Of a stretch of DNA of 64,000 nucleotides, positions 54,686 through 63,583 are shown piece by piece (the stretch's first letter is position 1; every line of letters begins with the position of its first letter). The stretch lies in assembly GCF_000482245.1 (NCBI RefSeq), contig NZ_AWNH01000053.1:106315-170314 (forward strand), given 5' to 3'. The DNA is from Leptolyngbya sp. Heron Island J (GTDB lineage Bacteria > Cyanobacteriota > Cyanobacteriia > Phormidesmidales > Phormidesmidaceae). Made by a program: the position numbers and the translations under genes. The notes under the pieces were generated by a model that saw only the letters and a program-made list of their open reading frames with translations, was not told the DNA's origin and did no database searches.

Positions 54686-56182
54686 TCAGATGTCAAGCTC
54701 CATATTTTTCAATCTAGCTAACGCTTGATCTTGCCAATATCTTGCTTTGATAGGATCAAACTCAATTAATTCCTGGGCTTGTTGAGAGGCGATGTGTAGC
54801 CATGCTTGCCCAAGATGGGTAAGTCCTAATGCTTGATAGCTTGCTCCTAACCAAACAGCCGCTGAAACTGATTTGAGATGATTAGCTTCGGGCAATAATA
54901 ATTGCCAACCTTGGGTAAAAGCCTCTACGGCAGCTTGATGTTGGTCTGTAAGTAACAAAACTCTGCCATGACAAAACCAGGTGTCTGCTAGCTGAGGAGC
55001 TAACTGGGTCGCTTGAAGAGAATATTGACAACCACGCTCATTCTCCTTTAAATTCTCGACTAAAACTCTGCCCGCAGTTGCCCAAAGGCTCCAGCTTTCT
55101 GGGAAACAGGATAACATTTCTGTGATAATGATACGGGTTTGGTTTAATTTTCCTGTAGCTGGCAGAATTTTACAAAGGGCTCGATAAATTTCGCGATCGC
55201 ACATTCCCTGAGACAGATTATGAGCTGTTAAAATTGCTTCAGTAGCTAATTTATTTTCACCAAGGTCGAATAAGCATGAGCTATAGTAATACCAGGAATG
55301 AGGATTGTTGGCATACTCTTCTGCAAAATCTCGCATGACTTCTAGCCCCCTTTGCAACTCATTTCGAGCAATATAATATTGAGCTGATAAGTTATGGGCT
55401 GATGGTAAACTTGGGGCTTGTTTGAGCAAGGCGCTAATCAGCTTTTTAGTTTGTTTTCCAGCTGCATCGAAGACTAATCTTTTGCGGCATCGATTTATGA
55501 TTACTCGTTTGAGTATCTGCACATCTTCAGGTGCAATTTCCATTGCCCTATTTAAATAATTTTCGGCCTCTGGAAGGTTTCCCAATGTCAGCAACAGATC
55601 ATGACTATAAACCAATCCCATCAAGTCATTAGGTTCGAGGGATAATAAGGTGTCAAAGCTAGAGAGAGCCGCTACAGGATATTCCATCTCCATTTGTAGC
55701 TTCCCTAATGCTAGCCAGTGGGTGAGATTCTGAGGCTCTAACGTAGTTGCTGATCGCAAGGCTGCGATCGCATCTCTGGAATTACCCTGACAAGATGCGA
55801 GCAGGCCAATTAAATGCTGTCGAGTCGCTTCTTGTTTAGCACATGCGATCGCTCCTCGATAAACTTCAACGGCTTCCTCCATTCTGTTTGTAAGCTGTAA
55901 GATTTTCCCCAATTGCATACGAGGCTTAAGCAGTTGGGGCTGTTTTTGAATAACTTGGTTGTATTCAACGATAGCTTGTGGCCATTGACCTGTCTCATAT
56001 AGCAAATCAGCTAATTCTAAGCGCTTTTTCCATCCCGAGCGATATTTCTGAACATACTTTTGCAAGGTCTTAAGCTTTTGTGCTTGTCGAGCGTTTTTTT
56101 TCTCTAAGGCTAGATAGACATTTATATCCAATCTATCGTTTGGAGAGAGTCGCACCAAACTGGAAGCAAAGTTTCGAGACAT
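54686..56182 (-). CDS. TPR-repeat protein coupled to a sigma factor
   Basis: 498 aa composed largely of tetratricopeptide-like helices: units such as WPQAIVEYNQVIQKQPQLLKPRMQLGKIL and LTHWLALGKLQMEMEYPVAALSSFD at 34-residue spacing, spanning about 60-480. No TM or signal peptide, so a cytosolic scaffold. Its ATG at 56182 lies 61 bases inside the 3' end of the sigma-factor gene in another frame, so the two are translationally coupled. It could be a regulator or partner of that sigma factor. It reads away from the AAA/YcaO pair. Confidence 0.8.
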   Translation of the reverse strand: MSRNFASSLVRLSPNDRLDINVYLALEKKNARQAQKLKTLQKYVQKYRSGWKKRLELADLLYETGQWPQAIVEYNQVIQKQPQLLKPRMQLGKILQLTNRMEEAVEVYRGAIACAKQEATRQHLIGLLASCQGNSRDAIAALRSATTLEPQNLTHWLALGKLQMEMEYPVAALSSFDTLLSLEPNDLMGLVYSHDLLLTLGNLPEAENYLNRAMEIAPEDVQILKRVIINRCRKRLVFDAAGKQTKKLISALLKQAPSLPSAHNLSAQYYIARNELQRGLEVMRDFAEEYANNPHSWYYYSSCLFDLGENKLATEAILTAHNLSQGMCDREIYRALCKILPATGKLNQTRIIITEMLSCFPESWSLWATAGRVLVENLKENERGCQYSLQATQLAPQLADTWFCHGRVLLLTDQHQAAVEAFTQGWQLLLPEANHLKSVSAAVWLGASYQALGLTHLGQAWLHIASQQAQELIEFDPIKARYWQDQALARLKNMELDI

Positions 56183-56901
56183 GAGATAGTAACGGTATAG
56201 CTAATTTCTTCAATCTTGGGCTCAATCTTGATAGGTGCTTGAAAGTTTTTCTGTTCTAACTCCTGGGATCGCACCTCATCAATAACAATCTTGTTAAGAC
56301 CAGAAGAGTACTGCTGGAAACAATCTTTCAGTAGATCTCTTGCTTCTTGAAGTCGTTTCGAGACAGTATTCTGGGTAATCGATAATTTTTGTCCTATCTC
56401 TGCGCAGGACATTTCATGGTAATAGCGTAATATCAAAGGATTTCGCAACCTGGAAGGCAACTGCTCAATGCAATAACGAAGATAAATATTGCGTTCTTGT
56501 TGCAGTAAGCGTGTCTCTGGGGTGCTAACGCTGGCATTACAAATTTCTTGCAGACTATGCTGTGTGTCTTCTATGGCGTCTGTACTTAATGCATGGCGCT
56601 GGTGCTGTCGATGTAGATCGACACAAAGATTATGAGTTAATCGAGTCAGCCATCCTTTGAGATTAGTAATCGACGATGCATGCTTTGGTAGCTTGGCCCA
56701 GGCCTTAAGTGCGGCTAGACTGATCGCCTCCTCTGCATCAAAATGATTACCTCCCATCCAGACTCGACAACGAGCATAAAGATACTCTCTATGGATATTC
56801 CATATTTTCCAGAAGATCTTACGCTCCCCTTGAGCTAATTGTAATAAGAGATTTTCCTCTTGCGAAGATTTTTTTGGGCAATCAGAGTTTGGGGCTATCA
56901 T
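56122..56901 (-). CDS. ECF-like sigma-70 family RNA polymerase sigma factor
   Basis: 259 aa. Region 2 (about 20-100; YLYARCRVWMGGNHFDAEEAISLAALKAW, then TNLKGWLTRLTHNLCVDLHR) and region 4 (about 145-200; LPSRLRNPLILRYYHEMSCAEIGQKLSITQNTVSKRLQEARDLL) are clear. Region 3 is absent, as in ECF/group 4 factors. A C-terminal extension of about 55 residues may sense or bind a partner. It overlaps the TPR gene by 61 bases and is divergently arranged with the AAA/YcaO operon 299 bases away, which could be its target (inference). Confidence 0.88.
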   Translation of the reverse strand: MIAPNSDCPKKSSQEENLLLQLAQGERKIFWKIWNIHREYLYARCRVWMGGNHFDAEEAISLAALKAWAKLPKHASSITNLKGWLTRLTHNLCVDLHRQHQRHALSTDAIEDTQHSLQEICNASVSTPETRLLQQERNIYLRYCIEQLPSRLRNPLILRYYHEMSCAEIGQKLSITQNTVSKRLQEARDLLKDCFQQYSSGLNKIVIDEVRSQELEQKNFQAPIKIEPKIEEISYTVTISCLETLLPVWCDSLQTIDWI

Positions 56902-57200
56902 TGCTGCTTCGAAGATAGATACAGGAAACAGGTGAAGCTGAGTTAGCAGGCATGAACCATTCCAGAATTACTATCCTTAAGGTCATGCGGGCGCTTTATT
57001 GACTGCTCATCTGAGCTTCATATGATTCATAGTAGTCTGCGCAATATTGCCTAAAGCTCATAAAGCCAACCGTAGAGTTCATGAAAAAACTCATCAAGAA
57101 ACTCATATAAAACCTAATAAAATCTGTACGTGGATACTTACTTACAGGAAATTATTAATTTCTGTGGGTAGGCAATTGCAAGCGTCAACCTTAAGCGCCC

Positions 57201-58598
57201 ATGAACCTGGATGCCCTAATTGAACTCCTTAGTCGCGACTTGATCGATAGTCAAAATCGTCCTCTGAATGCCCCAGAAATAATGATTTTAAGGGGGATCT
57301 GGCAATATCGCACCTACAAACAAATTGCCATGGAGGGGGATTACAGCCCGATTTACTTTACGAATGTAGTTGCGCCTGAGTTATTTAAGCGGTTGTCTAA
57401 GCTGATTGGCCAACGGATTACCAAAAAAACTTGCCGGGCACTATTAGAAGCCTATGCCACTGGCCAGGTAGTCTCGGACAATATGGAAACTAGTAAAGCG
57501 TCAACCAACTCAACATCCATCAACCGACCATTAGCGAATTCTCAGGCTGGGCACCAAATTGAGGCAGTTGGATCGCCTCGCTATCCTAGCGGATCAGTGC
57601 CTGTTGGTTCTCCTTACTACATTGAACGTACACCATTAGAAGAACTGACCTATGCAGAAATTATGAAGCCGGGAGCCTTAGTTAGAATTAAAGCCCCTCA
57701 AGAAATGGGTAAAACATCACTGCTCCTCAGGATTTTAGATTATGCTAATCATCATGGGTATCGCACTGTTAGCTTAAATCTGCAGCAAATTGATGATGCA
57801 ATACTGGGTAATTTAAATCGTTTTTTACGTTGGCTTTGTGCCAATGTTTCCCATCAGCTCAACCTTGAATCAAAGCTGGATGACTATTGGGATGAAGATA
57901 TCGGTGGCAAGGTCAGCTGTACTCTATACTTCCAGGACTATATATTAAGGCAAATTAATGAGCCGTTCGTGTTAGCTCTGGATGAAGTCAATAAATTGTT
58001 TGAATATCCTCAGGTTGCTAAAGATGTTTTACCCCTATTCCGTTCTTGGTACGAGGAGGCAAAACGATTACCCTGTTGGGGAAAGTTACGCTTAGTGGTC
58101 ATTCACTCAACAGAAATTTACGTTCCCTTACAGCTAAAGCAGTCTCCATTTAATGTCGGATTACCGATTCAGTTAGAGGGATTTAGCTTAGAGCAGATTC
58201 AACAGCTGGCTAAATGTTATGACCTCGATTGGGATCAGAATAACCAACAGGTTCAACAACTAATGGATATTGTGGGAGGTCATCCCGCTTTAGTACACAT
58301 TACTCTTTATTATTTGAGTCAGCGACAAGTTTCGCTGGCTCAACTCTTGGAAAAAGCCAATACCCCGACTGGAATTTATAACTACCACTTGCAACGTCAT
58401 TGGGCCAACCTAGAAGAACAACCAGAGCTATTGCTAGTGCTGAAGTCTGTTATGGCAGCCTCTGAGCCGGTGTCATTAGAACCGATGATAATCTATCGGT
58501 TAAGCAGCATGGGGCTAATTAAACAGTCAGGCAACAAAGTATTACCTAGCTGTGAGTTGTATAGAAAGTCTTTTCTACAGGGAAAACAACATGCTTAA
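57201..58598 (+). CDS. AAA-like (AAA_35-type) ATPase with vMAP-type N-terminal domain, coupled to YcaO gene
   Basis: 465 aa. N-terminal helix-turn-helix-like domain (1-90; LNAPEIMILRGIWQYRTYKQIA, GQRITKKTCRALLEAY), a linker, and an AAA-like domain starting YPSGSVPVGSPYYIERTPLEE. P-loop is KAPQEMGKTSLLL and Walker B VLALDEVNKLFE (Asp261-Glu262), both intact. Later it shares PFNVGLPIQLEGFS and VGGHPALVHITLYYL with its paralogue at 25722-27056. Its stop overlaps the start of the YcaO gene by 8 bases, implying translational coupling and a joint function, perhaps activating or gating the cyclodehydratase. Confidence 0.85.
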   Translation: MNLDALIELLSRDLIDSQNRPLNAPEIMILRGIWQYRTYKQIAMEGDYSPIYFTNVVAPELFKRLSKLIGQRITKKTCRALLEAYATGQVVSDNMETSKASTNSTSINRPLANSQAGHQIEAVGSPRYPSGSVPVGSPYYIERTPLEELTYAEIMKPGALVRIKAPQEMGKTSLLLRILDYANHHGYRTVSLNLQQIDDAILGNLNRFLRWLCANVSHQLNLESKLDDYWDEDIGGKVSCTLYFQDYILRQINEPFVLALDEVNKLFEYPQVAKDVLPLFRSWYEEAKRLPCWGKLRLVVIHSTEIYVPLQLKQSPFNVGLPIQLEGFSLEQIQQLAKCYDLDWDQNNQQVQQLMDIVGGHPALVHITLYYLSQRQVSLAQLLEKANTPTGIYNYHLQRHWANLEEQPELLLVLKSVMAASEPVSLEPMIIYRLSSMGLIKQSGNKVLPSCELYRKSFLQGKQHA

Positions 58599-60915
58599 CA
58601 AACCACGATTTAAGTCTTGTTATTCTGTTGAAACGATAGAGCCTAATCAAGTTTTTATCTTATCGGAACGGGGATCGGTTTGCTTGTGCGATCGCATGAC
58701 CTATCTAGTTGCTTCTTTAATTGGTTGCGATCGCAGCAGCGACGAAATTATTGAAGCCATTCAATGGCAGATGATGCCTCAAGAGGCAAACATCCAAGAG
58801 CAGGCTGCTTTATTTCAAGATGTGCTTAATGTAAGCATTCAGGCCCAGGCAATCTTATTTAAACTTGAAAAAGAAGGGTATCTAGTTGAACAAGATGAGT
58901 CCTTGCCCTCCCATCTACTTACAGTTTGTCACCATTTAAATATTAGCCCCAGCCAAGCTGACCAACGGCTGAAGACCACAAAAGTAGCAGTTAAAGCATT
59001 TGGAGCTCCATTTATAAAAGAGTTGATAGCCACCTTACAAGACCTAAAAGTTCAAATCATCTCTGACTCCAACCAGGCAGACTTAACTGTAGTTTTGACC
59101 GATGACTATTTGCATCCAAATTTAGCTGACTTTAATAGTCAAGCCCTTCAAAATGGACATCCCTGGCTATTGGTCAAGCCAGTGGGCACAGTAATCTGGT
59201 TAGGGCCTCTATTTGAACCACCGCAATCGGCTTGCTGGCAATGTTTGGCCCGACGTTTGCAAGATAACAGACCCGTTGAAAGTTTTATCCAAAGGGTAAA
59301 TTCTAGGGATTCTTCTCAGGTGATTGCATCTTCCGCACCTCAGGGCTTTTTGGCGGCTACAGTACAGACCGCACTTGGCATGGTTGCTACAGAGGTTTTT
59401 AAGTGGGTTGTTTCCCGCAGTAACCATCGATTAAGGAATACTCTGATTACCTACGATACGCTTACCCTGCAAAGCCGGGATCACCATCTGGTAAAGCGAC
59501 CTCAATGTCCTAGTTGTGGTCAACTCCACGGCTTAGAACAAAGACCGTTACCCGTTGTCCTCGGGCACCGCAAGAAAACGTTTACGGCAGAAGGCGGACA
59601 TCGCTGTTGTTCGCCCCAAGAAACTCTGAGTAAATATCGGCATCATATTAGTCCCATCACTGGAGTGGTGCGTGAACTAACGAAAATACCAATCAATTCA
59701 CTGAACCATACCTATATTGCCAAACATCATTTTGTCACTGTCTTTGATGATGTGGATAACTTGAGGAAGAATTTAGGGGGTAGAAGTTCGGGAAAAGGTA
59801 GAACTGATGCTCAAGCGAGGGCTAGTGGTTTTTGTGAGGCGATTGAACGGTACTCTGGGGTGTTTCAAGGGGATGAGATTAGGATTAAAAGTAGTTATCA
59901 GAAGCTAGGTGACCAGGCGATTCATCCTAATGCCTGTATGAATTTTAGTCAACGGCAGTATGAGACGAGAAAAGCGTGGAATGCTCAGTGCCAAGGTTGG
60001 TTTCAGAAGGTACCTGAGCCATTTGATCAGGAACGAGAGATTGACTGGACTCCGGTTTGGTCGTTGACTCATCAGGCGTTTAAGTATTTACCGACGGCTT
60101 ATTGTTACTATGGCTATCCTCAAGACTATCCTCTGGATTGTTGGGCGGATTCCAACGGGTGTGCAGCGGGAAACACCATTGAAGAGGCTATTCTGCAAGG
60201 GTTTATGGAGTTGGTGGAGCGGGATGCGGTGGCCTTGTGGTGGTACAACCGATTGCGGAAACCCCAGGTGGATCTAGATAGGTTTGATGAGCCTTATTGC
60301 CATAGCCTAAAACAGTATTATCAAGGGTTGGGACGGGATCTTTGGGTGTTGGATATTACCAGTGATTTGAATATTCCGACATTTGCGGCGATTTCTGGTC
60401 GGCGAGATCATGCTGTGGAGGATATTATCTTGGGCTATGGCACCCATTTTGATCCAAAGATTGCCATGAGTCGGGCGTTAACGGAGTTGAATCAAATTCT
60501 GCCGAGTGTTTTGTCAGCAAGGGCAGATGGAACAACACAATATCCTCAATATACAGACCCGTTGGCGATTGAGTGGTGGACAACAGCTAGGTTAGCAGAG
60601 CATCGTTATTTAGTGCCTGATAGCAAGTTAAAGCCGAAAAAATATGATGACTATGATCAGAGGGGCAGTCATGATTTATTGGAGGATGTGCAGCTTTGTC
60701 AGCGGATTGTTGAGGAGAAAAACATGGAGTTGTTGGTGTTGGATCAGACTCGGGCTGATGTGGGGTTGAGGGTGGTGAAGGTGATTGTGCCGGGGATACG
60801 GCATATGTGGAGGCGATTAGGTTTAGGCAGACTCTATGATATTCCAGTTAGAATGGGTTTGTTAAAAGGGGCTTTGAAAGAAAGGCAATTGAATGCTTTT
60901 CCCATGTGGATGTAA
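58591..60915 (+). CDS. Fused azoline-forming cyclodehydratase (E1-like/ocin-ThiF + YcaO, SagC/D-type)
   Basis: 774 aa from the ATG at 58591 (AGGG upstream); the in-frame start at 58552 lies inside the previous gene. The N-terminal half (about 1-330) holds a leader-binding/E1-like ocin-ThiF domain with structural zinc pairs CWQC and CPSC. The C-terminal half (about 385-774) is YcaO: SSGKGRTDAQARASGFCEAIERYSG, ILQGFMELVERDAVALWW and SRALTELNQ carry the ATP/Mg ligands. The chain ends with a Pro-containing NAFPMWM. The enzyme makes thiazoline/oxazoline rings from Cys/Ser/Thr of a precursor peptide. No dehydrogenase, protease or precursor peptide is evident beside it. Confidence 0.9.
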   Translation: MLNKPRFKSCYSVETIEPNQVFILSERGSVCLCDRMTYLVASLIGCDRSSDEIIEAIQWQMMPQEANIQEQAALFQDVLNVSIQAQAILFKLEKEGYLVEQDESLPSHLLTVCHHLNISPSQADQRLKTTKVAVKAFGAPFIKELIATLQDLKVQIISDSNQADLTVVLTDDYLHPNLADFNSQALQNGHPWLLVKPVGTVIWLGPLFEPPQSACWQCLARRLQDNRPVESFIQRVNSRDSSQVIASSAPQGFLAATVQTALGMVATEVFKWVVSRSNHRLRNTLITYDTLTLQSRDHHLVKRPQCPSCGQLHGLEQRPLPVVLGHRKKTFTAEGGHRCCSPQETLSKYRHHISPITGVVRELTKIPINSLNHTYIAKHHFVTVFDDVDNLRKNLGGRSSGKGRTDAQARASGFCEAIERYSGVFQGDEIRIKSSYQKLGDQAIHPNACMNFSQRQYETRKAWNAQCQGWFQKVPEPFDQEREIDWTPVWSLTHQAFKYLPTAYCYYGYPQDYPLDCWADSNGCAAGNTIEEAILQGFMELVERDAVALWWYNRLRKPQVDLDRFDEPYCHSLKQYYQGLGRDLWVLDITSDLNIPTFAAISGRRDHAVEDIILGYGTHFDPKIAMSRALTELNQILPSVLSARADGTTQYPQYTDPLAIEWWTTARLAEHRYLVPDSKLKPKKYDDYDQRGSHDLLEDVQLCQRIVEEKNMELLVLDQTRADVGLRVVKVIVPGIRHMWRRLGLGRLYDIPVRMGLLKGALKERQLNAFPMWM

Positions 60916-61039
60916 TTCTTGAGGGTTAATTATAGTAACATTACAGACAAAATTAATCGGAAAGAGTCTATTTTTCTCCAAAAATATGCAAGACTATATC
61001 TACAGGGGCATGAAATTATGCTCTAAGTATCTGATGCTT

Positions 61040-61777
61040 TCATTCATTAGTGAGAGTGCCATCTCCACATGAGTTAAACTCCAATGTGTAAGTGTATCCC
61101 CTCGGCATAGACCAGTTTCCTTTACTGGGCGCAACAGGATCCCCAATTTTCTCTTGTCTATTTGATCTAACAAGCTCATACGAGCCTGCCTTTACATCGA
61201 AAATCATTTGCGGTTGAGCAGGAACTGAATATCCCCAACAAATATATTCCCCTAGACCCAGGCCAAAACCTATATTTACTGTATATTCGCTAGAATTATA
61301 TACAGGTATTTTCCACCCATGATCATCGTGTTTAAGTGTAATGAAACTGTTCATAGACATCGAAAAGGTATCTCTATCGCTGGAATATTTATAGTAGGAT
61401 TGGTTAGGGCTTATATCGCCCTTTCTTAAAACGGAAGCCATCCAATGAAGAGATAATTGTTTATCAAAATTAATTTCAACATTTGTGTTGAGGGTTTGTT
61501 TCCCTGAGACTCTTCTGATGCCATTATCAACAGGCCTTAGTGGTGAAAAAGTTGCCACCAGTTGAATATCTAGATTATATTCACTTGTTATCCAAACAAT
61601 TGTAGGATTCGATGCTAATACAATAGGCGAGAAAAGATCGTTAGCATTTTGTAGTTGTTTTTTTGTGATTGCAAAAGGAGGCACTACCATGGCTAAAACT
61701 AGTTTACTTTGTACAAAAGCAATCCTTCCAATTTTGAATTTAGACATAGAAGGCACTGCAACTAAGTGGGTGGTCAT
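61040..61777 (-). CDS. Hypothetical beta-rich protein
   Basis: 245 aa; ATG at 61777 preceded by AAGGG. Not recognised. Mostly beta-strand composition (IVWITSEYNLDIQLVATFSP; IPVYNSSEYTVNIGFGLGLG; YICWGYSVPAQPQMIFDV) with no signal peptide or TM. A short hydrophobic stretch lies at about 20-37. The composition suggests a lectin- or jelly-roll-like beta sandwich, but no family was recognised. It follows the 62086-63246 gene on the same strand with two hairpins between them. Confidence 0.65.
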   Translation of the reverse strand: MTTHLVAVPSMSKFKIGRIAFVQSKLVLAMVVPPFAITKKQLQNANDLFSPIVLASNPTIVWITSEYNLDIQLVATFSPLRPVDNGIRRVSGKQTLNTNVEINFDKQLSLHWMASVLRKGDISPNQSYYKYSSDRDTFSMSMNSFITLKHDDHGWKIPVYNSSEYTVNIGFGLGLGEYICWGYSVPAQPQMIFDVKAGSYELVRSNRQEKIGDPVAPSKGNWSMPRGYTYTLEFNSCGDGTLTNE

Positions 61778-61895
61778 AAGTGCCCTTTATTTGGCCTAAA
61801 TTTAGGTAAGTAAATGTAGTTCTGAATCTCTAAGATGCTTGACTGGCAGCATTCGAGATATTGAATAGTATTGGCCACCTACTTAATACAAGCAA

Positions 61896-61940
61896 CAGCT
61901 AAATTTTAGTCGCTTTCAAGCAACAACTAAAATTTAGCTG
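61896..61940. repeat. 15-bp perfect inverted repeat
   Basis: CAGCTAAATTTTAGT (61896-61910), 15-base loop, exact complement (61926-61940). It lies between two minus-strand genes. CAAGCAACA also occurs directly repeated beside and inside it. No U tract follows on either strand. Confidence 0.55.
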
Positions 61941-61998
61941 CGCCCGTTCAAAGAATGGAGTACATTACTCGCTCAAAACTCTCGCTGACATTAGAGCT

Positions 61999-62026
61999 AT
62001 TGCTAGAGCGTAGATGCTCTAGCAAT
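61999..62026 (-). terminator. Hairpin downstream of the 62086-63246 gene
   Basis: ATTGCTAGAGC (61999-62009) and GCTCTAGCAAT (62016-62026) form a perfect 11-bp stem with a 6-base loop, 60 bases after the stop of the minus-strand gene. No strong U tract, so termination is likely but not certain. Confidence 0.55.
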
Positions 62027-62085
62027 TTATGGGCATTACCAGCGCTGTTATCAACTTTAAACTAAGGTGGTTATGCTCTTTAGAT

Positions 62086-63246
62086 TCAGACTTGTTGTAG
62101 CGCCTTATTGCTACGAGATCCATTTGCTCCTGTAAGAGCATTTTGATTGCCACCGAGTGCTATGTTGGCACCTGCCACCACAAGATCGCGGATTGCTTGA
62201 GCAGAACGCTCACCGTTATAGGTGAAGCTGAAGCTTGTACGACCTGTTGCATCACCATTAATTTCAAACCGTACCCCGCTCAAGATAAAGTAGGCAAAGG
62301 CTGCAGTGAGAGCGGTTGCAACGGTAAGGGTTCCAGTAATGATAACGTTGGCGTTATCACTGTAGTCTAGCTCGGCATTACTCCAATTTACTTTGACAAT
62401 CTTGTCTGTTTGCTTTGAGCTACCTAGCAAGGCAAGATCACTAGTAGCTGGCAAGGCAAGATTGTCAGAGCTGTGTTGTGCCCAGGCAATTAAATCGGCA
62501 TGGGCTTTTGACATGTTTTCATGGCTCTGGATCAGTGTGTTCATGACATTACCCTCAGTTAATATCATCGCTGAGGGCTTTCCTGGTTCTACTTTCCAGG
62601 CTCCTGTTGAAGTATACGTAACAGTGGTTTCATTATATTTAAAGCTTCCTGGAACTGAGATTTCTGCAGCATTATTAGATACCGTAGTCCAGTCGGCCAA
62701 AGTATTGTTACCGTAGCTTCCAATCGCAACGTAGAATTTTAACTTGGGAGTGAGCGTTCTCGTTTGCTGAGGAGAAGGAGACCATGTCATACCAATGAAA
62801 CCTTGGCTAGTTTCAATCCCAAAGGACATGTTACTAAACCATTGGTTGCCTTCATTCTTTCCTCGATCAAACGCATTGGACGCAATTGCAATACTCTTCT
62901 TTGATGGATCTGAACTTAATTTTTGCATTGTAGGTCCCTGCTTAGGAGGCACCGTTACATAATCTGCTTCCCATGTATCGCCCAAATCAGCATCATTGCT
63001 GACACCGGAGTTGACCTTGATATCCAAACCTACGGCCTTATTACTGGCACCAGCACCTACCTGATACTGCACAGGAATGGTGAACGTATTTATCCCAGGT
63101 TGGAAGGAACCAACTGTCAAATTAGTGCTGGAGTTAGCATAAACTTGAGGATCACTGGCAAGTTCTTCTGGACGCTTCAAGAAGCACCAAAAAGTTTGGC
63201 TACTTGCAGATTCGTTGACAAGGTAAATAGTGTATTCTGTCGTCAT
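62086..63246 (-). CDS. Hypothetical two-part protein with internal hydrophobic helix
   Basis: 386 aa; ATG at 63246 with GGAGA seven bases upstream. Not recognised. Residues 1-220 are beta-rich (YTIYLVNESASSQTFWCFL; FQPGINTFTIPVQYQVGAG). A helical linker with ENMSKAHADLIAWAQ follows. Then comes a hydrophobic stretch (about 305-330; ITGTLTVATALTAAFAYFIL) in a second beta/helix part, and an Asn/Gly/Ala/Ser-rich C-terminus. No signal peptide. The amphipathic/hydrophobic segment in an otherwise soluble beta protein would fit a membrane-inserting protein, but this is speculative. Confidence 0.7.
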   Translation of the reverse strand: MTTEYTIYLVNESASSQTFWCFLKRPEELASDPQVYANSSTNLTVGSFQPGINTFTIPVQYQVGAGASNKAVGLDIKVNSGVSNDADLGDTWEADYVTVPPKQGPTMQKLSSDPSKKSIAIASNAFDRGKNEGNQWFSNMSFGIETSQGFIGMTWSPSPQQTRTLTPKLKFYVAIGSYGNNTLADWTTVSNNAAEISVPGSFKYNETTVTYTSTGAWKVEPGKPSAMILTEGNVMNTLIQSHENMSKAHADLIAWAQHSSDNLALPATSDLALLGSSKQTDKIVKVNWSNAELDYSDNANVIITGTLTVATALTAAFAYFILSGVRFEINGDATGRTSFSFTYNGERSAQAIRDLVVAGANIALGGNQNALTGANGSRSNKALQQV

Positions 63247-63583
63247 TATTAATTCTCCAGGTGATTAAAGGTTTAAGACGAACGAGACTTTTGGGGGAAC
63301 AACCTTTTTAATAGGTCGATCAGAGATCTCTAAAACCGTCTAATATCAAATAGTTAGACAGTTAAGCCATCTCAGATATCCAGTTAACTTCCCGTTTCTA
63401 TGAATTAAAACGATTACTCTTAGCAATCTATGCATTTTTGGAGTTACAGGGCATTTTTTCTGCTTCCCTGACTTTAAATTGTGAACTGAAAGCAACTTTC
63501 GCTAGCCCTGTGATACCAATTCTCTAGATACCAGCTACAGATAAAGCCTCTAGCGCTCTTTAATGACTCTGGCGAGATGATTT
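63247..63583. other. Intergenic region next to the transposase
   Basis: 337 bases without a supported gene. It should contain one end of the insertion sequence and the promoter of the minus-strand gene at 63246. I could not identify the terminal inverted repeat because the other end lies outside the window. Confidence 0.45.

Noticed and set aside
62086..62200. C-terminus of the 62086-63246 product as an azoline precursor core
   Set aside because: It is Asn/Gly/Ala/Ser-rich with no Cys, lies at the end of a 386-residue protein, and no leader-cleavage motif was seen.
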